Shown: piece after piece, positions 1 through 7,371 of the stretch
How positions within the stretch are numbered: position 1 is the stretch's first letter
Layout: the number at the start of each line of letters is the position of its first letter
NCBI GenBank assembly: GCA_016873575.1
Contig: VGWY01000076.1
Span: 1 to 10,797 of the forward strand
Direction: 5' to 3'
DNA: 10,797 nucleotides
Origin: Nitrospira sp.
Lineage (GTDB): Bacteria > Nitrospirota > Thermodesulfovibrionia > Thermodesulfovibrionales > SM23-35
Made by a program: the position numbers and the translations under genes
Notes under the pieces: model-generated
Told to the model about the DNA's origin: nothing
Databases searched by the model: none
The model's input: the letters and a program-made list of their open reading frames with translations, nothing else

Positions 1-181
1 TTTCAGGATCTTCAAAGACCTCATAGTAGACAAGTTTTATAATGTTGTATTTATTTGTAAATCCATTAACTAATTTTTCTTTGTGTTCATAAACCCTCTT
101 TTTCAGATCGTTGGTCATACCTGCATATAGAACGGTATTATGTTTGTTTGTCATTATATAAACATAGTATTGCCTCTTCAT
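1..181 (-). CDS. GIY-YIG superfamily nuclease, small single-domain type (partial, 3' end beyond window)
   Basis: Reading the minus strand from an ATG at 181 gives an open frame of 60 codons to the window edge. It begins MKRQYYVYIMTNKHNTVLYA and continues with GMTNDLKKRVYEHK. This is the N-terminal half of a small GIY-YIG nuclease: a YVYI strand, an LYAGMTN second element in place of YIG, the helix with the metal- and DNA-contacting arginine (LKKRVYEHK), and a Tyr-Tyr-Glu strand near residue 54. Family members of this type are usually about 80-100 residues, so roughly a third is missing. A GGG/AAAAGGG-like ribosome site lies about 5 bases upstream of the ATG. The gene is the last in the direction of transcription, 98 bp beyond the kinase stop, with a repeat in the gap. 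Cellular role is unknown for most members. It is unlikely to belong to the exosortase pathway; a link to the neighbouring repeat is an inference. Confidence 0.8.
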   Translation of the reverse strand, partial: MKRQYYVYIMTNKHNTVLYAGMTNDLKKRVYEHKEKLVNGFTNKYNIIKLVYYEVFEDPE

Positions 182-212
182 TTATACCCTTTTCAGATTG
201 CTGAGCCATGAT

Positions 213-245
213 GAGATTGCCACGCCCTTCGGGCTCGCAATGACA
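213..245. repeat. Partial copy of a dispersed palindromic repeat
   Basis: Between the kinase stop and the GIY-YIG start, the plus strand reads GAGATTGC at 213-220, a short hairpin GCCC-TTC-GGGC, then CTCGCAATGACA ending at about 245. The same order of elements (GAGATTGC, a small hairpin, CTCGCAATGACA) forms the right half of the larger repeat at 9827-9908. Here the left half is missing. Two copies with matching ends and divergent hairpin centres in 10.8 kb suggest a dispersed genomic repeat family rather than a local regulatory element. A second AGATTGC at 195-201 may be a remnant of another end. Confidence 0.75.
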
Positions 246-279
246 ATGTAAAAATATTTAAAGCAAAGATCAAATAATT

Positions 280-2352
280 TTACATTTTTTCAGGATCTAA
301 AGGTAAATATACCATAAAATCCGTTCCCACGCCTTCCTTACTTTTAACCTTTATGTCCCCACCGTGGGCTTCAACCACAGTCTTACACTGGAAAAGTCCT
401 ATGCCGAGGCCCTTCTTTTTTGTTGAACGAAAAGGCTTAAACAGGTGCTTCTCAATGTATTCTTCTGACATCCCGCAGCCATTATCACTGACAGTTATAC
501 ATGCCAGGCTGTCTTTCTTACCTACCTGAATATTCACCCTTCCGCCATTTGAAGCTTCAACCGCATTTAAGATGAGGTTTATTATTACCTTTCGAATCTC
601 CTCTCTGTCAATACGAATGATAAGATGTTCAAGAGACCCTATCTCAACTTTTGTCTTCCCATTTGAATAAGGTTTCACTGACTCTTGAATTAGTTCTGCC
701 AGGTCAACTGCCTCAATATGTAATTCCACCTTTTCAGGCATATCCGAGAGCTTTTTGATAAGTACCTTCATTTTATCAACAGTATTTGAAAGGGTTGTAA
801 TCATATCCTGTTGAAACTCTGGTTTCCCGATATTATCCAACGCATTCTCGGCAGTCATAGACAATGTATATACAAGGTTCTTCAGGTCATGAATGATGAA
901 TGATGAGATCCTTCCCATTGCCTCCATCTCACGGGCTTCTGCGAGTGCTTCTGATAGTTTTGCATTCAGTATGGCAGAACTCGCCTGCCTGGCAAGGGCT
1001 TTTAAGATATCGTAATCTTCATAATTATATGCATCGTTACTGAGGGATTCTCCGAGTACAATAAAACCTATTACATGCCCATTGTTCTTGAGGGGCACAA
1101 CAAGTGATGCATGAGTTCTTTCAAAAAATTCCATGTTTTCCTCAAGGATTGTATCATTCTCTTTTTTATCTTTTGTATTCAATACCCAGCCTTTCTCCTT
1201 GAAATATGATATAAGGCTATTATTACCCTGTACGGTGATAGGAGGATGTGAAACATCATGAGGCTGTGCCTGATGAAATGCATCTGTTGCATTGTTATAA
1301 AGCCAAAGGGATTGTATCCTTGAGCCTATTGTAGAGGCAAATCCCTCAAGTATCGCAAAGAGAAGTCCATCAAAGGATTTTGTAGATGACATCCTTTGAG
1401 TAAACTGTAACCATTGAGCCCTATAATCATATTTATTGCGGTAAAAATTTTTATCTATAAAAACCTTAACCCTTCTTCTCAAGGTTTCTGAGAATAATAC
1501 TGAAATAAGTCCTATGGCACTGGCAAAGATTATCCCTATTGATAAATATTTCCCGGTATTTTCTCCAAGATACCTCATACCCGTCCCAACTATTCCAAGT
1601 CCAAACAGATATATACCTACTACAACAAGAACCAGTGACCGATAGAATATTCCCCTCGATACCGTTATTTCCTCCCTCGGAAAAGTCTGCCTGAATATCG
1701 AAATCATGACAAGGAGAGAGGATAGAATGACTACCCCTGCCCTCACAGGATTGAGGTTCATATCTATGGAACGATAAAGAAGGGCATGGCTGTAGTAATA
1801 AATCAATAATGCCATAATACCACCCGTACCGATAAGGGTATGTTTTATCCGCCATCGTATGGTACCGGAAGATGCTCTTAATGTGCCTTCAAGATTAATC
1901 AGGGTTAAGACAGCATAAACGAGGATGAAGAGATAAAAATAATACCCGGCATTCCCCAGGAACAATATCTTTTCTGTTTCTATATCGGGCGCATAAAAAA
2001 AGAGGTTAAGCGGAAGAGAAAAAACAAATAAGAATGGAAGGATTGATAGAGCAAGTGCCGATTTCCAGAATATGCTAATCTCTTTAAAATCCTTCCTGCT
2101 ATATGCAAGGCTAAACAATAACCATAAACCTGGCAGGAGTGATTCTCCGATGAGCGAAATTTTCTTATAAATCAATATATTATTCGGTTCCCGTAAGGTC
2201 ATAAAATCTCCAAATTCTATTGCTCCAATTGAAAGCATACCGAATGCAAAGGCAATGTTTGAAATGCCCTTTCTGTCTTTAGCAAACATGAAGACTGAAA
2301 CGATAATGGATGTTAGAATTGAAAGGATGGATATTATGTTTAAAAGGCTCAT
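280..2352 (-). CDS. prsK: PrsK-type sensor histidine kinase of the PEP-CTERM/exosortase system
   Basis: This is a membrane histidine kinase of about 690 residues. Residue numbers are from the ATG at 2352. About eight or nine hydrophobic segments lie within residues 5-290. A GAF-like domain follows (about 316-466), including SLVVPLKNNGHVIGFIVLGE. The dimerisation region carries the phospho-acceptor FIIHDLKN with His488, followed by a PEFQQDM stretch typical of PrsK. The ATPase domain shows an N box (NLILN, 592-596), DNGCGM (623-628), the lid motif FKPFRSTKKKGLGIGL and GGDIKVKSKEGVGT. Length, domain order and the unusual H-box wording match the PEP-CTERM system kinase family (TIGR02916), which pairs with the sigma54 activator PrsR in other genomes. 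An in-frame TTG at 2379 would add nine residues. Neither start has a convincing ribosome site; ATG 2352 is preferred because it opens directly into the first membrane segment. The gene follows glmS by about 85 bp. No PrsR gene follows it within the window. Confidence 0.87.
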   Translation of the reverse strand: MSLLNIISILSILTSIIVSVFMFAKDRKGISNIAFAFGMLSIGAIEFGDFMTLREPNNILIYKKISLIGESLLPGLWLLFSLAYSRKDFKEISIFWKSALALSILPFLFVFSLPLNLFFYAPDIETEKILFLGNAGYYFYLFILVYAVLTLINLEGTLRASSGTIRWRIKHTLIGTGGIMALLIYYYSHALLYRSIDMNLNPVRAGVVILSSLLVMISIFRQTFPREEITVSRGIFYRSLVLVVVGIYLFGLGIVGTGMRYLGENTGKYLSIGIIFASAIGLISVLFSETLRRRVKVFIDKNFYRNKYDYRAQWLQFTQRMSSTKSFDGLLFAILEGFASTIGSRIQSLWLYNNATDAFHQAQPHDVSHPPITVQGNNSLISYFKEKGWVLNTKDKKENDTILEENMEFFERTHASLVVPLKNNGHVIGFIVLGESLSNDAYNYEDYDILKALARQASSAILNAKLSEALAEAREMEAMGRISSFIIHDLKNLVYTLSMTAENALDNIGKPEFQQDMITTLSNTVDKMKVLIKKLSDMPEKVELHIEAVDLAELIQESVKPYSNGKTKVEIGSLEHLIIRIDREEIRKVIINLILNAVEASNGGRVNIQVGKKDSLACITVSDNGCGMSEEYIEKHLFKPFRSTKKKGLGIGLFQCKTVVEAHGGDIKVKSKEGVGTDFMVYLPLDPEKM

Positions 2353-2361
2353 TTTCAAGTT

Positions 2362-2430
2362 AAAATTATCAATTATCAACTACCAGGTTAAATTTTAAAT
2401 GATAATTTTGCATTGATAATTGGTAATTTT
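2362..2430. repeat. AT-rich inverted repeat between glmS and prsK
   Basis: Bases 2362-2379 and 2413-2430 are inverted copies matching at 17 of 18 positions, separated by 33 bases. All but a few pairs are A-T. The structure spans the glmS-prsK gap, and its left arm reaches the possible TTG start at 2379. It is not a standard intrinsic terminator, because the stem is AT-only, the loop is long and no clean U-run follows. It could modestly affect prsK translation or simply be AT-rich spacer. The pairing is seen; the function is a guess. Confidence 0.45.
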
Positions 2431-2437
2431 TAATTGG

Positions 2438-4279
2438 TTACTCTACCGTCACACTTTTAGCAAGGTTTCTTGGCTGGTCAACATCGCATCCTCTGAGTAC
2501 AGCAATATGGTATGCAATGAGCTGAAGATATATGGCAAAAAGCAAAGGCGTAAGATACATGTTGGTTTCAGGAATATACAATGTGTAATTTGCAATAGAT
2601 TTTATCATGGTGTCACTCTCTGTAGCTATTGCGACTACCCTTCCTCCACGGCTTTTCACTTCTTCAATATTTGATAATATCTTGTCATATGTCCTGTCTT
2701 TTGGTACAAAAAATACAGAAGGCATGTCTCTATCAATGAGTGCTATAGGGCCATGTTTCATTTCACCAGCCGGGTAACCTTCTGCATGTATGTAAGAAAT
2801 CTCTTTTAATTTTAATGCACCTTCGAGTGCTATTGGATAATTTATCCCCCTGCCCAGGTACAGGAAATTATTCGCATGAAAGAGCTCTCGCGCTAAAGCT
2901 TCTATCTGACTATCCATTGAAAGTATATTCTCAACCTTTGAAGGTATTTCAATAAGGTCAGTCAGAAGGGTCTTTGTCGTTTCCTTATCAAGCATCTTAT
3001 GTGTGCGGCCTAATGCGATGGCAAGAAGATACAGTGCAGTGAGCTGTGAGGTAAATGCCTTTGTTGAGGCAACTCCAATCTCAGGCCCTGAGTGTGTATA
3101 AAAAACACCTCCACCTGATACCTCAGCCTCCCTGGCGCTCGTGCTTCCAACAACATTGCATATATTCAATATTTTGGCACCAAGCTTTCTTGCCTCACGC
3201 TGAGCAGCAAGGGTATCAGCAGTCTCGCCTGATTGTGTTATCGAGACAAAAAGATCAGTATCATTTATTATTGGATCTCTGTACCTGAACTCCGATGCAA
3301 TCTCTGCCTCTGCAGGGACCCTCGCCAGCATCTCTACCAGATATTTGCCTATAAGGCATGCATGCCATGACGTACCACAGGCAACAAAAAGCACCCTGTT
3401 AATCGTTCTGAGTGTATCTTTGTCCATTGAGAATTCATCAAGATTAATTTCTCCATTTTCAAGTGAAAATCTCCCTCGCATCGTGTCGGTGATAGCCCGT
3501 GGCTGTTCATATATCTCCTTGAGCATAAAATGCCTATATCCACCCTTCTCAGCCATTGCAGGGTTCCATGAAATCTTAACCACATTCTTTTCAACAGGCC
3601 CTCCCTCAAAGTCTGTTATGCGTAATCCATCCGTCGAAAGTATAGCCATCTCAAAATCATCGAGGAATATGACATCCCTGGTATGGCTCAGAAATGCCGG
3701 AATATCAGATGCCATAAAAAACTCATTATTACCAAGTCCAACAACAAGAGGGCTGTCCTTTCTAACTGCAATAATCTTATCAGGGTTTTTTTCATGTATA
3801 ATGCCGATAGCAAAAGCGCCGTGCATTTCTTTTATCGCAGCCCTGACAGCTTTTTCTAAATCCATACCCTTTCTTATAAAGCTTTCTATCAGATGACATA
3901 TCACCTCAGAATCAGTCTCTGATTTGAAGATATGTCCCTCAGCAGTTAATCTCTCCTTCAGTGACAGATAATTTTCGATAATCCCGTTATGGACAATAAC
4001 GGTCTTTCCTGATCTGTGCGGATGTGCATTTTCCTCTGATGGTCTTCCATGCGTTGCCCATCTCGTATGCCCTATACCGACAGTACTTTTAATATTCGTC
4101 TTTTGAATGATCCTTTCCAGATCCTTTATCTTTCCGGCTGACCTTAGGATACCAATCCTGCCATTGGTAAAAAATGCGATACCAGCAGAATCATATCCCC
4201 TGTATTCGAGTCGCTTAAGTCCATCTACAATAAGAGGGACTGCATCACCTTTTCCGATATACCCAATAATTCCACACAT
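2438..4279 (-). CDS. glmS: Glutamine--fructose-6-phosphate aminotransferase (isomerizing)
   Basis: GlmS makes glucosamine-6-phosphate from fructose-6-phosphate and glutamine in the cytoplasm, the entry step to UDP-GlcNAc. The 613-residue product is full length. The N-terminal glutaminase domain (2 to about 220) starts MCGIIGYIG with nucleophile Cys2 and has HTRWATHG (71-78) and NGIIEN (98-103). Two SIS sugar-phosphate domains follow. The first has ACGTSWHA (300-307) and SITQSGETADT (346-356). The second has KEISYIHAEGYPAGEMKHGP (492-511), with Glu493 and His509 matching the isomerase residues. The C-terminal tail PRNLAKSVTVE carries the conserved Lys608. A strong GGGAGG ribosome site (4285-4290) sits five bases before the ATG, fixing the start. 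It lies 44 bp after epsI, so it is probably in the same operon. No glmS ribozyme-like leader is possible in so short a gap. Placement inside an exosortase locus suggests local supply of amino-sugar precursor; whether another glmS exists in the genome cannot be seen. Confidence 0.97.
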   Translation of the reverse strand: MCGIIGYIGKGDAVPLIVDGLKRLEYRGYDSAGIAFFTNGRIGILRSAGKIKDLERIIQKTNIKSTVGIGHTRWATHGRPSEENAHPHRSGKTVIVHNGIIENYLSLKERLTAEGHIFKSETDSEVICHLIESFIRKGMDLEKAVRAAIKEMHGAFAIGIIHEKNPDKIIAVRKDSPLVVGLGNNEFFMASDIPAFLSHTRDVIFLDDFEMAILSTDGLRITDFEGGPVEKNVVKISWNPAMAEKGGYRHFMLKEIYEQPRAITDTMRGRFSLENGEINLDEFSMDKDTLRTINRVLFVACGTSWHACLIGKYLVEMLARVPAEAEIASEFRYRDPIINDTDLFVSITQSGETADTLAAQREARKLGAKILNICNVVGSTSAREAEVSGGGVFYTHSGPEIGVASTKAFTSQLTALYLLAIALGRTHKMLDKETTKTLLTDLIEIPSKVENILSMDSQIEALARELFHANNFLYLGRGINYPIALEGALKLKEISYIHAEGYPAGEMKHGPIALIDRDMPSVFFVPKDRTYDKILSNIEEVKSRGGRVVAIATESDTMIKSIANYTLYIPETNMYLTPLLFAIYLQLIAYHIAVLRGCDVDQPRNLAKSVTVE

Positions 4280-4323
4280 TATATCCTCCCTAAAATCCTG
4301 GATTACATTCTTGAATTACATTC

Positions 4324-4956
4324 CTATTGAGGCAGGAATTCCTGAATAGCTGGATAAAAATCTCTTATGAATTGAATGCCAGATGAGAATGCCTTTTCTT
4401 CATCTGTCTCAAAAGGTACAGAAATCCTTATAAATGCTGAATCCCGGCGCCTATATAAAATCGAATTTACTATCTCCGACAACTTCAGGGAATACTCATC
4501 CGATAAAGACTTTCCCTTTACCTGATACCAGTAGAGAAAAAGCGTTCTCCCCTCACCCTTCTGGTAAATTGCCTTCATCATATCTATCTTTTTATTTCCA
4601 ACATCGAGATTCATTTCCTTTTCTACAACCTTATACCATCCACTGCCTGGGAGGCAGTGCTTTGGTGAATGAATCCCACCAGTCCCCTTCCCTCCTCCAT
4701 GATACCCTATGTAGAGAAGGACATGTCTGCCATCAGGACCAACATAATCTCTGAACATATAATCTGTCGGTTTCAATACATTCAACTCTCCCTCGGTAAA
4801 GGTAGATTGTGAAATCATTTTCCACCCATGATTCATCAGGGGAAACTCATGCAAAGGTTTATTTGTCGGAACTGATATATCGGCATGGAGGTTAATATAC
4901 AATCCAACAATTATTATGAGTATATAGACAATAAAAAATCTTTTATTTTTGATCAT
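4324..4956 (-). CDS. epsI: EpsI family exosortase-associated protein
   Basis: The 210-residue protein has one N-terminal membrane anchor (about residues 7-24) and a periplasmic domain. The family signature is visible as IHSPKHCLPGSGW (95-107), containing Cys101 and the conserved CLPG. A YIGYHGGG strand lies just before it, and an FLYWYQVKG strand at about 140-148. These match the EpsI family (TIGR02914), which occurs either as a separate protein beside an exosortase or as its C-terminal domain. Biochemical function is not established; an accessory role to exosortase in the periplasm is the usual inference. The ATG overlaps the exosortase stop by four bases (ATGA), and an AAAGGA-like ribosome site lies about 8-9 bases upstream within the exosortase gene. 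Translational coupling is therefore likely. Confidence 0.9.
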   Translation of the reverse strand: MIKNKRFFIVYILIIIVGLYINLHADISVPTNKPLHEFPLMNHGWKMISQSTFTEGELNVLKPTDYMFRDYVGPDGRHVLLYIGYHGGGKGTGGIHSPKHCLPGSGWYKVVEKEMNLDVGNKKIDMMKAIYQKGEGRTLFLYWYQVKGKSLSDEYSLKLSEIVNSILYRRRDSAFIRISVPFETDEEKAFSSGIQFIRDFYPAIQEFLPQ

Positions 4957-5807
4957 TTTCCAATCCTTTTGACTATAGCGCCAGTCAGTATAAGCATGGC
5001 TACAGCAACACCAAATACTGCCAGTCCTGCAAACTCATGGAAAAATCCTTCAGCAGCCCGTGATCCCCAGTATTGGGCAAGGATGCCTGTCACGATAACC
5101 CTTAAACTATTGGCAAAAATAGCAATTGGAATTGCTGAGAAAATAACAATAACCCTTTTTAGGGTTGTGTTTTGTGAAAGGAATGCAAAGGCTACGCTCA
5201 ATGCCAGGAGTGACATCAGTGACCGTATACCGCTACAGGCATCGGCAACCTCTAATATGGTATTAGAGAGCATGATGATATTGCCTTCTCTCCATACGGA
5301 AATACCAATACCCCTGAGGAATAAAACAGAATATTTTGCAACAAAGAGTTTAAGAGGGAACGCAATGGAATCATAGATTATATAAGGCAGAGGAACCATA
5401 AAAAAGAGATACCCGAGAGGAAGTGCTACAACTTTAAAGACCTCTTTCCCGGAGAAGTACAGTACCATTCCTGCAAGAAGGACAATAAGCGACGCCCTCA
5501 TGGTGAAGTATTCTGTACCAACATATGCAATGGTTAATAACAACAGCCCGGCGACTATGATGAGTAGTCCCTTATTACTCGGTATAACAAGAGCCTTTTT
5601 CAAATCACTCATACGTTGATAGAGAAAATAGCCAGCTATAATTGGAACAATGAATCCGTGTGAATAGTTAGGGTCTTCATACCAATCCATGATCATAGAG
5701 GGGATGACAGGATAATAGAGTCCTGCCAACAAGAGAGCCGTGATAATGAGTTGGAATTTATAGGTTTTTACAGTATCTAAAAAATTAACCTTGTCGTATG
5801 CTTCCAT
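4953..5807 (-). CDS. xrtA: Exosortase (transpeptidase-like membrane protein), probably XrtA-type
   Basis: This polytopic inner-membrane protein of 284 residues has about eight hydrophobic segments. Exosortases are proposed to cleave C-terminal sorting signals of the PEP-CTERM kind and attach the protein to a surface component. The hallmark residues are all present: NYSHGFIVP (47-55) near the N-terminus, EVADACSGIRSL with Cys191 and Arg195, FANSLRV with Arg236, and HEFAG with His257. By analogy with archaeosortase A, Cys191, Arg236 and His257 would form the active site. The ATG at 5807 lies inside the end of galE (23-base overlap) and has a GAGAGG-type ribosome site about 10 bases upstream. 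The subclass is inferred from neighbours (PrsK and the exosortase A-associated glycosyltransferase), not from the enzyme itself. Many XrtA proteins carry a fused EpsI domain, whereas here EpsI is separate. No sorting-signal substrate gene is visible in the window. Confidence 0.92.
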   Translation of the reverse strand: MEAYDKVNFLDTVKTYKFQLIITALLLAGLYYPVIPSMIMDWYEDPNYSHGFIVPIIAGYFLYQRMSDLKKALVIPSNKGLLIIVAGLLLLTIAYVGTEYFTMRASLIVLLAGMVLYFSGKEVFKVVALPLGYLFFMVPLPYIIYDSIAFPLKLFVAKYSVLFLRGIGISVWREGNIIMLSNTILEVADACSGIRSLMSLLALSVAFAFLSQNTTLKRVIVIFSAIPIAIFANSLRVIVTGILAQYWGSRAAEGFFHEFAGLAVFGVAVAMLILTGAIVKRIGK

Positions 5808-6777
5808 GGTCTAATTTCCTCTCCCATTCCCATGCCGTCTTTATTATATATTCTAAATCGTCGTATTGAGGTTTCCAATTCAACTCATTCTTTAATCTTG
5901 AGCTATCAGCTATTAAGACAGGTGGGTCACCAGGTCTTCTTCCTGTATTTTCTGTAGTGAAGTTTATGCCTGTTACCTTCTTCGCTGTTTGAACAACCTC
6001 CTTTACAGAATAACCATGTCCATAGCCGCAATTAAATCTGCTGCTTTCGCTACCATGTAAAAGATAATCCATTGTTAAGATATGCGCTATGGCTAAATCA
6101 TCCACATGAATATAATCCCTTATACATGTTCCATCAGGAGTAGAATAATCAGTTCCAAAGATTAATAGCTTACCAAACTCTCCCTTTGCAGTCTTTAATG
6201 CCCTCGTTATAAGATGAGTAGAATCTTCATATGCCTGCCCTATTCTCCCTTCAGGGTCAGCACCAGCAACATTAAAATATCTTAACGAGATATAGTTAAA
6301 ATCTGCAGTTTGTGACAAATCCTGCAACATCCGCTCCACTGCTACCTTGGAAGAACCATAGGGATTGATGGGATTCAGTGGTGCATCCTCATCCACAGGT
6401 ATTGTATCAGGTATCCCATACACAGCAGCAGTCGAAGAAAATATAAATTTATTCACTCCGTTTTCTATTAAAACTTCTACGAGATTCAGGGTATTTGCAG
6501 TATTGTTCCTGTAATATTTGAGAGGTTCTTTTACAGATTCTTCTACCTGAATACATGCTGCAAAGTGCATAACTGCATCAGGCTTAAACTCCTTTATAAC
6601 TTTATCGAAAAAAACCTTATCCGAAAGATCACCTTTGACCAGTCTTCCATATAAGACTGCCCATTCATGACCTGTAGAAAGATTGTCATAGACAAGAATT
6701 TCATGGCCTTTTTCACCCAAGGCTTTGACTACATGGCTTCCGATATAGCCTGCTCCACCTGTAACAAGAACTTTCAC
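5785..6777 (-). CDS. galE: UDP-glucose 4-epimerase
   Basis: GalE interconverts UDP-glucose and UDP-galactose (some forms also the N-acetyl sugars) using bound NAD in the cytoplasm. The 330-residue product is a full-length extended short-chain dehydrogenase. It has TGGAGYIGSH at residues 6-15 for NAD binding, HFAACIQVEESVKEP, the catalytic SST segment (Ser115/Thr116), and YGSSK giving Tyr140 and Lys144. RYFNVAGADPEG and a C-terminal GRRPGDPP are typical of GalE. The start is placed at GTG 6777, because the usual N-terminus is M-K-V-L-V-T-G-G and a GAGGT ribosome site lies eight bases upstream. A TTG at 6792 would swallow that site and is rejected. The stop overlaps the exosortase start. It likely supplies galactose-type donors for the polymer made by the locus. 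An N-acetyl substrate preference cannot be excluded and would fit with glmS nearby. Confidence 0.95.
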   Translation of the reverse strand: MKVLVTGGAGYIGSHVVKALGEKGHEILVYDNLSTGHEWAVLYGRLVKGDLSDKVFFDKVIKEFKPDAVMHFAACIQVEESVKEPLKYYRNNTANTLNLVEVLIENGVNKFIFSSTAAVYGIPDTIPVDEDAPLNPINPYGSSKVAVERMLQDLSQTADFNYISLRYFNVAGADPEGRIGQAYEDSTHLITRALKTAKGEFGKLLIFGTDYSTPDGTCIRDYIHVDDLAIAHILTMDYLLHGSESSRFNCGYGHGYSVKEVVQTAKKVTGINFTTENTGRRPGDPPVLIADSSRLKNELNWKPQYDDLEYIIKTAWEWERKLDHGSIRQG

Positions 6778-6785
6778 CTGAAAAT

Positions 6786-6790
6786 ACCTC
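6786..6790 (-). promoter_or_regulatory. Ribosome binding site that decides the galE start
   Basis: GAGGT on the minus strand, eight bases before the GTG at 6777. Its position inside the alternative TTG-started reading (6792) is the main reason for choosing GTG. It sits just downstream of a C/G-rich hairpin and a G6 run that could hinder or modulate access. Confidence 0.65.
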
Positions 6791-6803
6791 AAATCCCCCC
6801 TCG

Positions 6804-6822
6804 CCCCCTTTTCTAAAGGGGG
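6804..6822. repeat. Perfect 8-bp C/G-rich hairpin ahead of galE
   Basis: On the plus strand CCCCCTTT (6804-6811) pairs with AAAGGGGG (6815-6822) around a three-base loop. On the galE-coding strand the hairpin is followed by CGAGGGGGGATT and then the ribosome site, with no U-run, so it is not a normal intrinsic terminator. Further C runs upstream (6824-6840 region) could pair with the G6 run at 6795-6800 in an alternative fold. Similar C/G-rich stretches are common dispersed repeats in some bacterial genomes. The rest of the 6823-6966 gap contains an A8 run at 6925-6932 and a TATACT on the minus strand (6936-6941) without a matching -35 box, so no promoter is called. Confidence 0.6.
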
Positions 6823-6966
6823 GTATAGGGTATAAGGGGATTACTAATTTTCATTATCCTTTGTGCCTTTTTAAGACATGAACGTTTCATTGAATAACTC
6901 TCATTCAACTCATTCCAATGATAGAAAAAAAATTAAGTATAGCAAATCTTTGATGGGTAGATATAT

Positions 6967-7371
6967 TCAATTCTTCTCATCATGTTTAACAAATCTTTTC
7001 AGTAAATATGCAATCGTAAGGAATGTCAGAGCCCCACATGTATCAATAATTACATCCCTGACTGATGGAGTTCTTCCAGGACTGAACGATTGATGATACT
7101 CATCAGTCATGGCATAGATACTCGTAAGAAATAAACTGAGGATAAAGAATTTTATCCCTGTATCCCGAAGGTGTTTATCCCACTTCAAACTGGAAAGATA
7201 CAGAATGGACAATATCCCGAAAATAACAAAATGAAGCACTTTCGAGATAATTATAAATAAAAGGGTATCAGGACCGGTAGAAGTTGAAGGTAAGGATGAC
7301 AAATAAAATATTATGGACATCCAGATGATAGACAATATGATAAAGTGGTAAGGTCTCAACTTCATTATCAT
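6967..7371 (-). CDS. VanZ-like family membrane protein
   Basis: This small integral membrane protein has 134 residues and about four hydrophobic segments (roughly 8-25, 36-61, 73-88 and 106-124). The VanZ-like signature is clear: DEYHQSFSPGR at 90-100, followed by SVRDVIIDTCGA at 103-114. VanZ itself confers low-level teicoplanin resistance, but most family members are not resistance genes and their function is unknown. VanZ-like proteins recur in exosortase and surface-polysaccharide loci, so a role in envelope polymer assembly is a reasonable inference. The ATG at 7371 overlaps the glycosyltransferase stop by four bases, showing coupling. A second ATG at 7365 would shorten the protein by only two residues. 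A gap of about 190 bp to galE follows, so this gene may end a sub-operon. Confidence 0.88.
   Translation of the reverse strand: MIMKLRPYHFIILSIIWMSIIFYLSSLPSTSTGPDTLLFIIISKVLHFVIFGILSILYLSSLKWDKHLRDTGIKFFILSLFLTSIYAMTDEYHQSFSPGRTPSVRDVIIDTCGALTFLTIAYLLKRFVKHDEKN

Noticed and set aside
1..245. Group I intron or homing endonuclease element
   Set aside because: No interrupted host gene or intron core is seen; the GIY-YIG protein is of the short single-domain type without a DNA-binding extension in the visible part.
2420..4349. Plus-strand open frames opposite glmS (for example 2420-2674, 3055-3288, 3345-3896, 4107-4349)
   Set aside because: They lie fully or largely antisense to glmS, have no recognisable domains and no ribosome sites noticed, and show the composition expected of reverse-complement shadows.
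6804..6822. Intrinsic terminator after the VanZ-like gene
   Set aside because: The stem is good, but on the transcribed strand it is followed by a G-rich sequence and the galE ribosome site, not a U-run; it lies 145 bases after the stop.
6936..6964. Sigma70-type promoter for galE (TATACT on the minus strand)
   Set aside because: No -35 hexamer resembling TTGACA lies at 16-18 bases spacing; in such AT-rich DNA one -10 match is expected by chance.
6967..7371. Glycopeptide resistance gene (vanZ)
   Set aside because: Only the broad family signature is shared, and no other van genes are nearby; the context is surface polysaccharide.
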